Shown here piece by piece: positions 12,688-25,700 of a stretch of 64,000 bases of DNA (position 1 is its first letter; the number at the start of each line of letters is the position of its first letter). The translations under genes were made by a program, and so were the position numbers. Below the pieces are notes generated by a model. That model ran no database searches, was not told the origin of the DNA, and saw nothing but the letters and a program-made list of their open reading frames with translations. Source of the DNA: Tetmemena sp. SeJ-2015 (Eukaryota > Ciliophora > Spirotrichea > Sporadotrichida > Oxytrichidae); the NCBI GenBank assembly GCA_027382625.1, contig JAJKFJ010022070.1, forward strand, positions 62,001 through 126,000, written 5' to 3'.

Positions 12688-15600
12688 CTTAAGTTGCACT
12701 TGCATCGATATTAAAATATCATTTTTTCTTAAATAAGCCTCCTAAAACTCCTTTCTTGACGTTATCTTAAATAGTCTTTTGAGTGAGGAGTCCTCTTTTG
12801 ATATTGAGTGCGTTTGCTTCCTCATTGGTGAACTCCAGTACTCTGTACAGAAACAATAAATAAAGAACTGAGAGTCTTGATTCATGCTCCTATGCCCTAA
12901 AAGTATGAAAACAATTTAAAACTTACGTGACAGGAATGTGCTCTATGAACTAGCTGAACAAGTCCTTGGAAAGTTTGAACGACTCAAATGCCTCTTAAGC
13001 CTTGATCTGATCTTGCTGGCTGAGACTCGATTAATGGGCTTGCTCCCTTGTTTTGTTGAGCTCAGTTTTAAGTTTCCTGATTTCTAACTCTAGTTCAGTT
13101 CTGAGTTTTGCATTTTCATCTATCTCCTGCTCAAGTCTCTGAACTCGTTCAGCAAGTGGCTCTTTCATAGGTCCATTATCATTTTCATCATCTTGCTAAT
13201 CAATACTAGAAGTGTTTATATCAAAATTCTCAGGCCTCATATTAGCAAAATAGGGGCTATACTTCAACAGAAAAAATAAATGAAAAATAATAAATCAATC
13301 AATAGCTTTACAAGTTATTGATAGTTAGCAAACAATTAAAAGCAATCAAAAATATATTATCAGTTTTATTTCCACCCCAAAACTTTTGCCGCCTCCTCTA
13401 GCGAAGCTTGGCTCCTGGTCTAAGACTTGCTTCTTCAAGACCTCATTTTCATTTTCAAGCTTGTTGATGATTTCTATTTACTCTAGTAGTTATTGGTTAA
13501 GTTCGTTGTTCTTCTTGTGATAATCAACTAGCTTTGTAATGCTCTCTAGACTCTTCTTGTCCGTGTCAGCTAATCCAACAAACATGTCGTTCAACTCACT
13601 TATCTGTTGCCTTAGTTAGATAGTTGTCTACTAAAGAGCTTTATTTTAAAGTTGTGAGTCGTCGAGTTAGTCCAGCTTTGCACGTTTCTTTAAGCATTTT
13701 GAAATTTCTATGGCTTAGCAAGTCTTAGAGTTTTCCTCTTTTAGATTTCTGGATGAGTTGCAAAATATGATCCTTCTGCTTCTTTAGTTCCTCAAGTTTG
13801 TCTTGCATCTGTTCCTAGTTGTTCTCAATCTCTTGAACATCAATCATCTTTAACTTGTCGATAGGTATCTTGGATTGTTTGATCCAGTAATAGTCACTTT
13901 CTTGTTAGAACAGGTACCAAGCCTAATCTTAATATTTAACCCTCTTGCAGAACTAGATTTAGTCACTGTTTAAATCTCCAATCTCAGATAACTCATCGTC
14001 TTTATTAGCACTTCCCAAAATACTTCTGCTCAACTTTGAGTCTTTCTCAATTTGCTTTTGCTGCTTTTTTATATCATCAAGCTGAACATCAAACTCACCA
14101 AGTCGCATCTCTATTTCATCAAGAGACTAGTCAGCTCTATTGGCCTAAGCAGTCTTTAATTATTTCTATAGCTTCTCAAGCTATAGCTTGAGATCAGAGT
14201 TTTCTTTATGCAAAGATTCAAGCTCATCCTCATGATTTTGCTGAATTTGTTTAAGCTAAGCCTCTAAATCAATCGCTCTTTTCTTTTCTTTCTGTCTTCT
14301 CTCTGCTTCTTGAGTTACTTCTTAACTCTTCTCGGCAATTCTTTGCTCAAGTTCTTATTGATCCTGTTATAGCTAAGTAATTTGCTACTCTTTAAGCTTG
14401 AGTTGCATCTCCAAGTCTTTCTTTTAAGAATCTAACTTTTGTTTTACAGAGTCGGCTTGCGCTCTTTGATCCTCCAAGTCTTTGGCAAAGCCCTCCAAGT
14501 CTTCACCTAGATTTTAAATTTCATCTTCCTTCGATTGGAGCTTAGATTTTAGGTTCTGAACTTCTTGCTAAAGATTTGAGGCTTCTTTTTTAGAATTATT
14601 AAGTTGCTAAGTGAGGTCTGAAACTTTTCTCTAAGAAGATCATAGAATGCAAGGTCTCCCTTCCCGCTTTGACCTTCAATAGTTGAATTAAGTTAGTCTT
14701 ATAACTCAAAATGAAACAGGAAAAACAAAAAAGGTGCCTCATCGAGTTCGTTTTACAGCTGCTGAATAGTTTAGTTAAGATCTCCAATAGTGTGGATCTA
14801 GTTGGATCTTTCATTTTCAAGATCCTGCTCTTTCTCTTTAATGAGATCTTCTAACTCATCTATTTATTGCTGCTTTAGTTGGTAAGACTATATATTCTCT
14901 TCAAGCTAATTAAATAGATAAACAATTCTTTAGATCTTCCTTGATTTTGTTTGAAAGTGATTCCAGCATAGTCTTCTCTTAGTCCTTTTTCTTAAGCGAC
15001 TCTTGTAGTTCAGTCTAAAGAGATAATTTAAGATTAGCTAGCTCCTAAAGCTTTTGAGCATCTATCTCATTAACTAACTCCTCATGTTGCTGTTTAGCTA
15101 TATCTAAAGCTCTTTAGTGCTCTGTGGTTCTATTCTGTAACTCATCTTACTAGACTTATAACGATTGTTCTAGCTACTCTATTCTCTAATTCTAAGTTTT
15201 TATTTCCTATTCATGTTTTTGTAGATTTTCTGATATCCTAGATTCATATTACTCCACTATTTATTGATACTCATCCTCTAGGTTCTATAGCTTTTCTTAC
15301 AGATCAAGGATTGTATTCTTCAATTTAAAACAAAGATTAAAATTTTTAACTAGTGATATAAGAAATATTAGCTTGAGAATGATTTTAAGACCTTAGATTG
15401 TGTAACTCAGCGGAGTCTTGCTGGAGTTCACTATTTAATTTTTCTAGCTTGCTTATGTAATCTTTCTGATCATTAATTTGCTAGGACAAATTTAAGGATA
15501 TGCTTTCCAGCTCATCTCTGGCTTCTTAAATCTAGTTTTGCTTGGCAATTTCAATTTAGATATTAATTTATTGCTTACCAAATAGACCTCATTCATAATT

Positions 15601-15789
15601 TAAGTTGTCTTCTTTGCCAATTAGTCTGTCTCTTTGCTATTATAGAGAAATTATTTAAATCTATAATTAACTCAAAATCAAAGAGAAATGCTGACTAAAA
15701 TTAAAACTCATAACTTCTATAGAGTTCCAACTGTATATACTAGTCTATTCTTTCGAAAAGAATGATTTAAGCTTGAGGTAATTCAATAT

Positions 15790-16970
15790 TTCACGCTGAG
15801 TAATGTTGAATTGGATCGAGAGCGCGCATGAAACTTCAACTGCGATAGAGAGTGAAGTGTTAGCAAGCATATATCTTTATATACTGTGTATTTACTCAAT
15901 GTCACTCACTTATTTCTATTGCTCTAAGTAGAAATGATGATTAATATACTTGAAATGATAAGTGATGAAGAGTGTAAATGCATTTTCCACTTGACAGCGT
16001 AACTTACTTGAGTGCGCTCAATGTGCAATATGTGCGCCGTGAAAGCTCTCTCGAATGATCTATTGCGCACTTTGTTTGCATATCGGAAGTAGAAGAGGAG
16101 AGGCTTGCCACTAAAAGTGCATAGTGATTTTCCTCACATATTAAGTTTGCAGCCTGTTTGCACTTGTATCTCTATATAACAAATGCATGAGTGCGCAATA
16201 CTATTGATTCATATTTTGCACAGATGTATGAAGATGTTTAGCATGCAGGAGAGTGATCACTTCGCACATGAGTTTGCAGTGAAAGAGTGGCTCTCATTCA
16301 AAGTGGATAGAGTAAAATTCACTCCATTAAATAATGATATTAACAATAATGTTTAACTTTAATAATCATATACTTTATAATTGATCATAACTTAATCGAT
16401 ATTATTAATGGAGTGAAGTACTCTATCGCACTTTGATTGAGAGCGCACTCTTTCACTGCAAACTCTGTATATGCGAACTGCATCACTGCTCCTGCATGCT
16501 AACATCATTCATACATCCTGTGCAAACATGAATCACTAGTATGCGCACTCATGGCATGTGTGTATATAGAGATTCATGCGAACAAGTGCAAACTTAAGTA
16601 TGGTGGAGTGAAAATCACTATGGCACTTTTCAAGCCTCTTCTCTCTACTTTTTCGATATGCAACAAGTGCGCAGGTAGCATCTTTCGAGAGAGCGTTTCA
16701 CGGCGCACATATTGCACATTGAGCGCACTAGTAAGTTACGCTGTCAAGTGGAAAATGCATTTACACTCTTCATCACTTATCATTTCAAGTATTAATCATC
16801 ATTTCTATTTAGAGCGTATAGAGATAAGTGAGTGAAATAAAAGTAATTACACAGTATATAAAGAGTATTTGATTGCTTGTAAACTTACTCTATCGCAGTT
16901 GAAGTTTCGATGCGCGTTCTCGATGCAATTCAACATTTCAGCGTGAGATATGAGAGCGCACTAGCTTATT
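15790..16970. mobile_element. Foldback element, right-arm copy
   Basis: Second copy of the element at 8411-9634, itself an inverted repeat around about 16330-16395. The outer end (...GCGCACTAGCTTATT) and its flank GCTTCTGTAG match the left arm. The inner end is shortened or diverged and begins around TCACGCTGAG instead of the full terminus. The DNA beyond the inner end (15558-15790) does not match the left arm. Confidence 0.7.
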
Positions 16971-16989
16971 GCTTCTGTAGTGATAATGA

Positions 16990-17106
16990 GCATTGATCCT
17001 AATTTTCTTAATGCATCCATGATAATGAACCAGCTATAGATATATGTTACCCTTATAGTTATATTTTTCCTTGCAAATTTTTAAAATATTAATTAGTTCT
17101 ATAATA
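16990..17106 (-). repeat. AT-rich repeat, copy inside right arm
   Basis: Inverted counterpart of 8277-8395, the IES-like stretch next to the foldback element. A diverged third copy follows at 17954-18078. Confidence 0.65.
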
Positions 17107-17953
17107 TGCATGAGTCATCAAGGATTCTTTATCATGAGATGCAAGTTGTTTTAAGTTTTGTAGCTCTTGCTCTTGAGCTCTTTGAAGTTCATCTAGTTTT
17201 GATTAAGCTTGAAGTTGACTCTCCTTTATTTCATTTTACTGCTATTATATTCTGGTTTCTAAATCTCCTCTAATTTTTTCTTGCATAGTTTAGAATAGTG
17301 TATGCTGCTTTGTTTGTGATGCTATATCGTGAGAGTATTTAGTCTCTAGCTCTTCTTTGACTCTGTGCATTTCTGCAATAAGAGCCTCCTTCTCTCTTTC
17401 TTTTTAGCTTAGCAAGTCTTGAGTTTATTGATCCTGCTGTTCACTCAAGGATTTGATAAGTTCATCCTGTTCTCTTTGCAGTCTTTCTATCTCTGATGCT
17501 TGCCTCTATGACTTAGCTTCAGACTCGTGTTTTTAAGATTGAATAGCTTCTTGGTATCTTTCTTGTTGTGCAGCCTCGCTCTCAGCTTGCTCACATTTTA
17601 TTTCTTCCATCTTTTAAACAAACTGCAGTTCCTGAAGTTCTAAATCTTGAGCAGCCTTTACTTATAACTCTTAAATCTGCTGGTTAGCTAAACGTTCTAG
17701 TTGCTCTCTTTCTTATTTTTCTTTTTGGAGTTGATTAAGGATAACTTCCCTTGCTTTTGATTAAAGCACTTGGATCAGAGATCTCTCCTTCTTTAGCTTT
17801 CTAATAGACTGCTCCTATTCCATTTACACCTTTAAGTTTTGTTCCACTAAGGAGGCTTATTCTCTCTTCAACTCTTCCAATCTTTCCAAATCCTGCTATA
17901 CATAAACTAAAGATTAATTTGAATAGAATAACTAAGAATTACAATTTGTAATA

Positions 17954-18078
17954 TCATTGATCTTTAATTTTTTTCATCGCATCCATGCTAATGAACCTTA
18001 GTACTATAGATAATTTACACTTATATTATTTTTCCTCGAAATTTTTTTTAAAATTTTAATTAGTTCTATAATATTATT
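17954..18078 (-). repeat. Third, diverged copy of the AT-rich repeat, outside the palindrome
   Basis: It shares GCATCCATG.TAATGAACC and TTAATTAGTTCTATAATAT words, in order, with 16990-17106 but lies past the end of the palindrome arm. This suggests a remnant of a further copy of the duplicated unit. Confidence 0.6.
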
Positions 18079-18972
18079 ATGCCTTGATTTATATAATCAG
18101 TATATTTTAGGTATTTCTTATTTAAAGGCTACTTTATTCCGTCTAATCTAATAAAAGGAGAAATGAAAGTTCCAATAAGAAAATTAATTTAATTTTTTTT
18201 ATTTGGCATTATAAATTTTAAAAATGACTATGAATTCTACTATTATCGATTTAAATTTTTATTTGAGCTCATCTCTTTTAAGATAAATGGATCCCAAATA
18301 TTTTTTAAATGAGTTTTTTATTAAAAATACTTAAATGCCATTTCGCAAATCCACTTCCCTGACTAATTCTTTCATAAAATTAGCAATCTTAGTCATCGTC
18401 ATTTAAATAAATTCGCATTATTAAATTTTATTAGAAATTACCCTTTTTGCTCCGACTCTTTTTAATTAATTTAACAACTTTTGTTTTTAAAAATATCGTT
18501 TAATTAAGTTTAAAATGAACCAAGACATATTTAAATGACGGAAGGTTAATTTAAATTAATTTAATTGCAATTAAACCAAAAATGTTTTTAAATTTTATTC
18601 TTAATTTATTTAATTAAAATTAAAAGTTGCTACTTATAAGATTAAACTTTTCAAACAATAAAAGCATGTCCATCCTTTCTTAATGATAAGAAAGGGTTTT
18701 ACTATGTTGGCTACTACTCCTTAACAGCACTCTCTGCTTTTAGCAAACTGATCAACTAGCAGAGTTAAATCCTGCTCTATCTAAAAAATTTAGTTTTAAA
18801 ATAAATAATTATATAGACACAAAAAAAGCATATTGTGTTGACAATGCCAAATTAAAAATAAGTTAAACTTAATAAAATTTTTTGTTTAATAAATAATTTT
18901 GCTTTTTTTAAATAAATTTTTAAGTTGAATTAGATTAAGGGGAAAATACTTAATCGATTTAAAGTAATTCAC

Positions 18973-19100
18973 AGGCGTAACTCCTTGATCAGTTGTGCCA
19001 CGTCACCGCCAAAGCCCACCGTCCTCTACCTGATTAATTATCATTTTTCAAGTAAGCTAATTCGGATTAGGAAGGTGGTACTCCCTCTTAATTAAGTTAA
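18973..19100 (-). other. Possible isolated MDS
   Basis: A GC-richer island in AT-rich spacer. On the minus strand it reads RTVGFGGDVAQLIKELRL followed by TGA, preceded, perhaps across an IES, by REYHLPNPNQ. It looks like the C-terminus of a protein without its remainder nearby, as in a scrambled gene. The function is unknown. Confidence 0.3.
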
Positions 19101-20271
19101 ATTTTTATATAAAGCTTGAGATGTTATTTATAGTTCAAATAAGCCATTGATTCCAGAGGTTCTATAAAAAGTTTAAAAAGTCCCCTGCTCTTTAAACCCC
19201 TTTTTATGAGTTAAAAATTTTAAAAAAAAATTCTTTTTAAACAAAAAATTTTCGAGGACCCCAATGAAAAAAGGGTTTTTAAAAAAAACCCTTTAATTAT
19301 AATCAAAATCCCTAAAGTCTTAAAACTTCAGATGATAGTTCATCTTAGTCCTAAATTTTAGTTCCCAAAATTTTCCAATAAAAATCATAGCTAAATCTTA
19401 TGGTTAAAACAAGAATATACCCCCAAAAAATATAAACAAAGAAAACTTTAAGGTCCATTTGGAGAATTTAAAACAGTATATTTTTTAATGCCCTACCCCT
19501 CCCGGATGGACCACTACAAGCGGAATTACAATATAAAAGCTGATTTAAACATCAGAATATTCAAACGATTTTAAATTTTTTGTTTAAGAAAATATATAAA
19601 AGAAAATTACCCAAAAAAAACTCCACATATCTCTACTATTTATTAATTATAACGACGAAATAATGTTTTAAATGATTGCATTAAAACATTTAGATGTTGC
19701 AATTTAGATAATAATTCAAATAATTTTAATTTTTTTAGTGTCTTAACTTACCATTTTTAAAAGGTTTTTGAAAATTTTAAAAACTAGCATTTAAATTCCT
19801 TATCATAATAAGAAAGAACTTTGATCTAAATGCTTAATTAATACAATTCTATTATCTTGTATTTCATCGTATTATAGTAGTAATAAAATATGTCTATAAG
19901 ATGATAAACAAATTAAATAAATTTATTAAAAATGATTCAGGTTATAAATATCAAATTAAAACTTATTTTTTCAAAGATAATTATGAATTAGAGCATTATA
20001 AAGTATTTTTATCCTTTTAATATTCCATTAAGGCAGATTGATTTAGTAATTATAAAAATTATAGGCAAAATCTTCTTTTTGGTGATATTTTGATTAATTT
20101 GAGAATAATTATTTATTATATAATTTATTTTTATTTTGCATATAATTGGGTTTGAATGATTGCACGAGGGAATTTGATGTTAAGGACGCATCATTAATTT
20201 AATTTATTTAAGACTTGTTTTAAAAATCAGACAATTCATTACCCATCTATTCTGTATTATATTCTTTATTT

Positions 20272-20371
20272 TAAGTTTACTGTGGGTTTTGATCTCGATG
20301 GGAATTATATGTTCAAATTATACCCTATGTAGACGTCTTATACAGGCGCTATTAAAAATGTGTGATTTATT
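20272..20371 (+). other. Possible isolated MDS
   Basis: Open stretch reading FTVGFDLDGNYMFKLYPM and on to TGA. Composition resembles the luminal exons of the downstream membrane-protein gene, so it may be an outlying or scrambled segment of that gene. Confidence 0.35.
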
Positions 20372-22747
20372 TTAGTAAGCAGCTATAACTTTGTCAAACA
20401 ATCAATAAAATGAAAATGGAAAATTAGTTGTTTTAAAATTTAATTGAAATGTTGCCAGCAGTACAGGCTGGATGTATATAGAATCTAAACTATATCAAAA
20501 TTAATTTATTTATTTCTCATTATGAGTCAATTGATTTCTCTTTTATATAGCATATCTAATTTAAATGGATTAATTTATGTGCTAAATACAACATAATCTC
20601 CATTTATAAATTAAAAAAAAATAAAGTAAAGACCGAAATTTGTCAAAATTAGTTTTAAAAATTCATTCTTTCCCTAAAATAGAAGTTTCCTTTTTTTTAT
20701 TCTTACTTTTCCAAAAGGAAGAGTGATTTAAAAACAAAAATGGAAATGAAATGGCTTATATTCTGCATTTGGCTTTTAGTAATTTATATTTAAAAATCCT
20801 CAGATCTGATAATTTATTATGAACTTCTTTATTAAATAATTTAAATACTTATAAGATGTGAAATAGCGGATAGAGACACTATTTGAATTATCATTATATG
20901 AAATTTTAATTTTTTTAGACTTGTTTGGAAGGTTTTAATAAACTTTCAGATAGCTTTCCTTTAGAGATTGTGGTATTTTTATTATCTTATTGAATGATTT
21001 ATTGTTTGTTGTAAACTATCTTTAGTGCTAGCAGCAGGTATCCAACTCCTACGGTAGTCAGCAAAGTAGTTTTAAATTTATCAGAAAACTAAATAGCTAT
21101 GCATAGATTATAAGTTTTTCAAGATATATTTGAATGCTCAAATAGCCCCAATACATTTAACTATCAATTTATCCTCTACAACTATACAAAATATTCATTT
21201 AATTCATAATAAATCATTAATTATTGTTAACTCAGCAGGAAGTCAACTACCTTCAGCTAATTACATAAAATATTATTTATAATTCTAAATCAAGCAAGTA
21301 GTTTTCAAATTAAATGATGTATTATGTAATCTAATTCAGTTTCCTTTTTTCTTTATATACTTTATAAGGCACTTTAGAATTTTGATATTTAAGTCTTAGA
21401 CTTAAAACATAATTGTTTCTATTTGTTTAATATTTAATTACCAGTTCAAGATTATCTATGATGTAACTCGATTATAAGTTGCCTCTACTCTTGTCTAGGT
21501 TTATTATTTGATTAAATTAATATATAATTTAATGTGCACAAATTAATATAAATAGATGAAGAATAATATAATCCGTTCAGCTCCAATTTTTCAAAATCTA
21601 TTGAGTGCTTTTGTAAAGCCTGGATGAAAGAGTTAGAATCAATTTTCATCTGTGCAAAACTTCGTACTGTAAGAGCATATTTTTTGGCCGAGTATTACTA
21701 ATTTGGGTAAAAGTAAATTTACAGATTTTTTTTAAATTATTAGGTCTTGTCCACACTCAATTGGAATTTGTGTGAAGGTACTCTAACTCAACTTTAAACT
21801 TAAATTTCATTTAAGTCAGCTCAATCTATTAATTCAAATTTTAGTATTGATAGATTAAGTACAAATTAAAATATTTAATTTATCTGATTATATCTTGTTA
21901 CTGAAAACAAATTATCACTTTTTAAAGTTGAAAATAAAAAAGGATTTTGGCATGTTTATAAAAAAAAAGGCATAATATATGTTTAATAATGATAATTTTT
22001 AATTAGAAAATTAAATATTAAAATTCTTGAAGTGATGCCAAATTTTCTTGACAAGAAGTGGGAGATTTGACAACACTACCCTCAAATTTTATAAGAAATA
22101 GAGTCTAATTATTTAAAACAGTTAAATTAAATGTAATAAATATACTGAAACTAATACATCTCTTAGGAGAGAGAGAAAACACTCGGAGACATATGGCAAA
22201 AAGCTTAAAGGCAAAGATTAAGGAAAAAGGTGGTCGATCAACTTTACCAAAAGACAATAAAAAATTAGAAAATGAAAAATTTTCACAAAATTTATATATT
22301 TTCAATATATCAAAGGATTTAAATAGCTCAAAGCTTAATTACTTTCAAAAGGAATCCACCCTCAAAGGAAAAACATGTAGAGGCCACTAAAATAATGGCC
22401 TTGAAGAGGGTTTCATTTTTTGAGAAATTAAAAAGTTACATCATCAAAAATATACAAATATATCTAATTTTATTAAAGTTTACCTTTTCAGACTTCATTA
22501 AATTCTCAGGTATAATTCCTTTTTCTCAAATTTGCAATTCTACGCTGTACATGCTATAATATTCATCTACCGTTTCATGTTGAAATAGAGCAGGTTGTAT
22601 ACCTTCCCCTTATTACCACGGCATCTATTATATACATTTTTTTATAAAATTATTTTCTATAAAAAAAGAATCGGCCTTTAGAAAAAAAAGAATATTTAAT
22701 ACGCATTAAAATAATTTATTATTTACAATAAGCAGTCTAGATATAAA

Positions 22748-25700
22748 ATGACTCTATTAATTACTTTCCCTGTCCTGCTTAAACAGTAAATTATGTTTAA
22801 ATCTCATTGTTCTTATAATAATAGTAAAGTATTACTCAAAGATGGTTCAACTAGTACATTCTCAGCTACGATAAATATTTTTCAGAAACGAGTACAACTT
22901 GCAAATGACCTCTAATTCTTCACTACAATTTCACCAACATCTTATTTAAATCTATTATATAAATATATTGAATTTTATAAATGATGCTATCACACAGAGT
23001 GAATTCAATTTACTTATTGATTCTTTTTTAAAATAATTCTTACTACGCTCACTGTTGATTTTATTTTGTAGCACTCAATAAAAAAAGCTTACCATTAAGC
23101 AATTTGGGTCAATTATTCTATTTAATTGTGGTCTTAGAATGAATTGAGCTTCCTTCGCAACCCTAACTTAGGTAGCAAGAGGCGAGAGGAAGATGCTACT
23201 AAGCCAGTTAAAGTACACTCAGGAATAGAGATAGTTGAAAGCTTTCTGATTTATTAAATTATTGCAAAAATGAGAGTCTTCTTATTAAATCTAAAAGTAT
23301 AAGATATTTTTAATTGATTTAAGCAATAATCATGAGCTTATATCAGAGAAGATTATAACCTAGTGCTAGTCAATAATCTCAAAGCATAGTATTGCAATAA
23401 ATTTAATTACTATCTTTTATTTAATTGTGTTTATTTTAATCTAATAAATTATAATTAAAATCTAATTTTATACTAATCAGTTCATAAATAAATACTAATA
23501 TTTTAGCCTATTTAATAATAGATTAAACAGCAACAGTAGATGCAATAGATGCAGCAACAGAGTGCATTTATCCAAAATTTTACTTTTTCTCAATCTATAA
23601 CAATAAATGAAATTTTAAAAAAATGTACTATTTAAAAATTGCACTTTAAGTGATTTTTTGGCTTAAAATATAGATTTTATTTAGGGGCAGCTGACCTTTA
23701 ACTAACTGAATTAGGATTATAATTTGAGGCCTTAGAAGTTCTTATGCACCTCTTTAACTGGAAAAATCAGATTTAGGAGCGAAAATTATCCTTTAAAGGT
23801 ATTTTTTCATACCTTTATTCATTATAAAATTTTACTGTCGAGGAAAGGGCCCCCAAAATTTCAAAAGCTATGACTTTAATATTCCCACAAAGAAGTGCTT
23901 CAACAACTATTTTTGTGTAATTTAAATTATCTTTCTTATTTACGCTATTTATTGATTAAATAGAACGCGTTTTCTGCTGTTTACTACAAGGATAACATTT
24001 TGTTCAGTAATTCCCCAGCTCTATTCAAGTTAGACACTTATTGGGGGAGCATTGGAATTGATGCTCCTATTGGCTTATAATTTATATCTTAAATTAGCTT
24101 AACAAACATTGGAGTTTATGCGTTGAATGTCACTTACTCCAATTTTGATAATAGCGTGGTCCTCAACGGCAAAATCATCTTATAGTCACCTAAAATAAGT
24201 ATAAATATCAAATTTCATTCTATAGTCTTATCAATACTTCAAGTTCTATGTTGCGAGTGGTGATCTCATATTATTTATAAATTTGGTGACACTTTTACTT
24301 TGCCATTTTTCCATTACTGTGCTCCTTGCTTAACTGGTTCTTAGTCCTACATACTTAAGAATACTGCAGGCGGCTAAACCATCTCCTCATCTATTTACTC
24401 ATTCTTTATAATTTCATTAACTTTATATTAAACTCAATTGACTACCAAGCTAAATTTATCATTTATTTAAATAACCCATACTTATTATTTATGAAAGAGT
24501 TTAAGAAGATTACAGTTAACTACGATGATCAAAACACCGCCTTCAAAATAATAAATTATTTTTAGCCTTTACAAGCCTGAACTTGGCATGGGCTACAAAG
24601 TTTCAGAAACTAATATTTTATTAAATATATAATGCTATTTATATGATATATTTAGAGTACCTTTATGTGACATTGATAGACTGCTGTAAACTAACTGAGA
24701 GAGCTAGCACAACTGCATCCTATATACCAATATTTATTATATTAAATCATTGATGATATTCACATTATTTTTAGTAATATCTGGTACAAAATTAAAAGTA
24801 TTTATTCTAATTTCAATACAAGGCCATAGATTAAAAATAAACCCATTTGAGAAAGTTATTTTTTGTAAGATACTTAGCCAAGCATTTATATTGACTAGGC
24901 ATTTTAAAATATAATTTTAATATATTTTGAGGCCAACCTAACATTAAAACAATAAAAATTTGTTTATAAATTCAATGAAATATTTCAATTAAATCTTAAT
25001 TATTTTATTAGCCAGCTCATTTATCTCTAAATTTAATTAATTTTAATTCTAAAATTTGTATAATACCTGCATTCTATAATGCTATGAATTTTAATTGAAT
25101 AAATTTAGAAAGTTATTTAAAAGGCATTATTGCAAAAGCCCTAGATATACTTATATAATTTTATATGAGTTTAAATAGAAATACTTACGTAACGTAAAAT
25201 TTTATTAAACAGATACAACAGTGACAAGTTTATAACTTTATTTTGTTATTGACTGATTGCTTGACTTCATTATACATGGTAGTTAATTTATTTTTTTGAT
25301 TAGATCAGGACGGGGTAACTACACAAACGGATGCAAGCAGTATAACTAATTTAAACCCATTTAATAATTAAATCTAGATATATTAATTGTAGAATATTTC
25401 TGCTTTTCCCTATTAGGTAAACAGCTTCGTGAGTTTCATGCCATTAACACTCTAAACATCCTTTATCAAAGTTTACACAAGTTTCTAAAGCATTGATTTA
25501 TTATTATTTACACAGACAGATGTAAATACGCCTATCAGAATATTTCTTATTCCAATTTTTAATTTTACTAAAATTTGTTTCTCTACTTACCATAGACTGC
25601 ACATAGCATAATACAAAACTTTCCTCAAATATTTTGATATCTCAGTTTATAAGACTCTATAATTTTCACAAAATATATCTAAGCATATTGTTAGTACAGA

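Larger units (their letters stand above)
12719..17898 (-). pseudogene. Inverted partial copy of the coiled-coil gene, probably decayed
   Basis: On the minus strand this repeats the 3' half of the + strand coiled-coil gene, including both 3' introns. It differs in ways that matter. A patch at about 13680-13740 replaces left-arm coding DNA near 11690-11765 and is about 13 bases shorter, which shifts the frame. Patches near 14630-14735, 14885-15000 and 15558-15790 are also unrelated or strongly diverged, and the segment matching 9637-9865 is missing. Its own stop would be at 12719-12721, after KKGVLGGLFKKK, unlike the KKGVLRL end of the other copy. It could instead be a working paralogue with different IESs; the 5' part of the gene is absent beyond 17898. 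Confidence 0.6.
12743..17898 (-). repeat. Right arm of giant inverted repeat
   Basis: Reverse complement of 7478-12678. The 64-base spacer at 12679-12742 contains a small hairpin (GATATTAAAATATC). Homology ends abruptly at 17898 (CCTGCTA). Confidence 0.85.
17899..22747. other. AT-rich germline spacer, mostly without genes
   Basis: About 4.8 kb with long A/T runs and no sustained open frame on either strand under the ciliate code. Exceptions are small coding-like islands at about 18970-19100 (-), 20270-20370 (+) and perhaps 22150-22390 (+). No RNA gene or transposase frame was recognised. Confidence 0.6.

Noticed and set aside
7478..17898. Palindrome as a plain chimeric-read artefact.
   Set aside because: Diverged patches with sharp edges and different flanks of the foldback copies are not expected from a simple fold-back read; not fully excluded.
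18660..18790. Possible tRNA or small RNA in the spacer.
   Set aside because: No cloverleaf or box A/B pattern could be drawn; only short local inverted words.
22193..22390. A 65-codon standard-code frame (MAKSLKAKIKEKGG...).
   Set aside because: Overlaps a second open frame under the ciliate code, lies in AT-rich DNA and has no neighbour in frame; not enough to call a gene.
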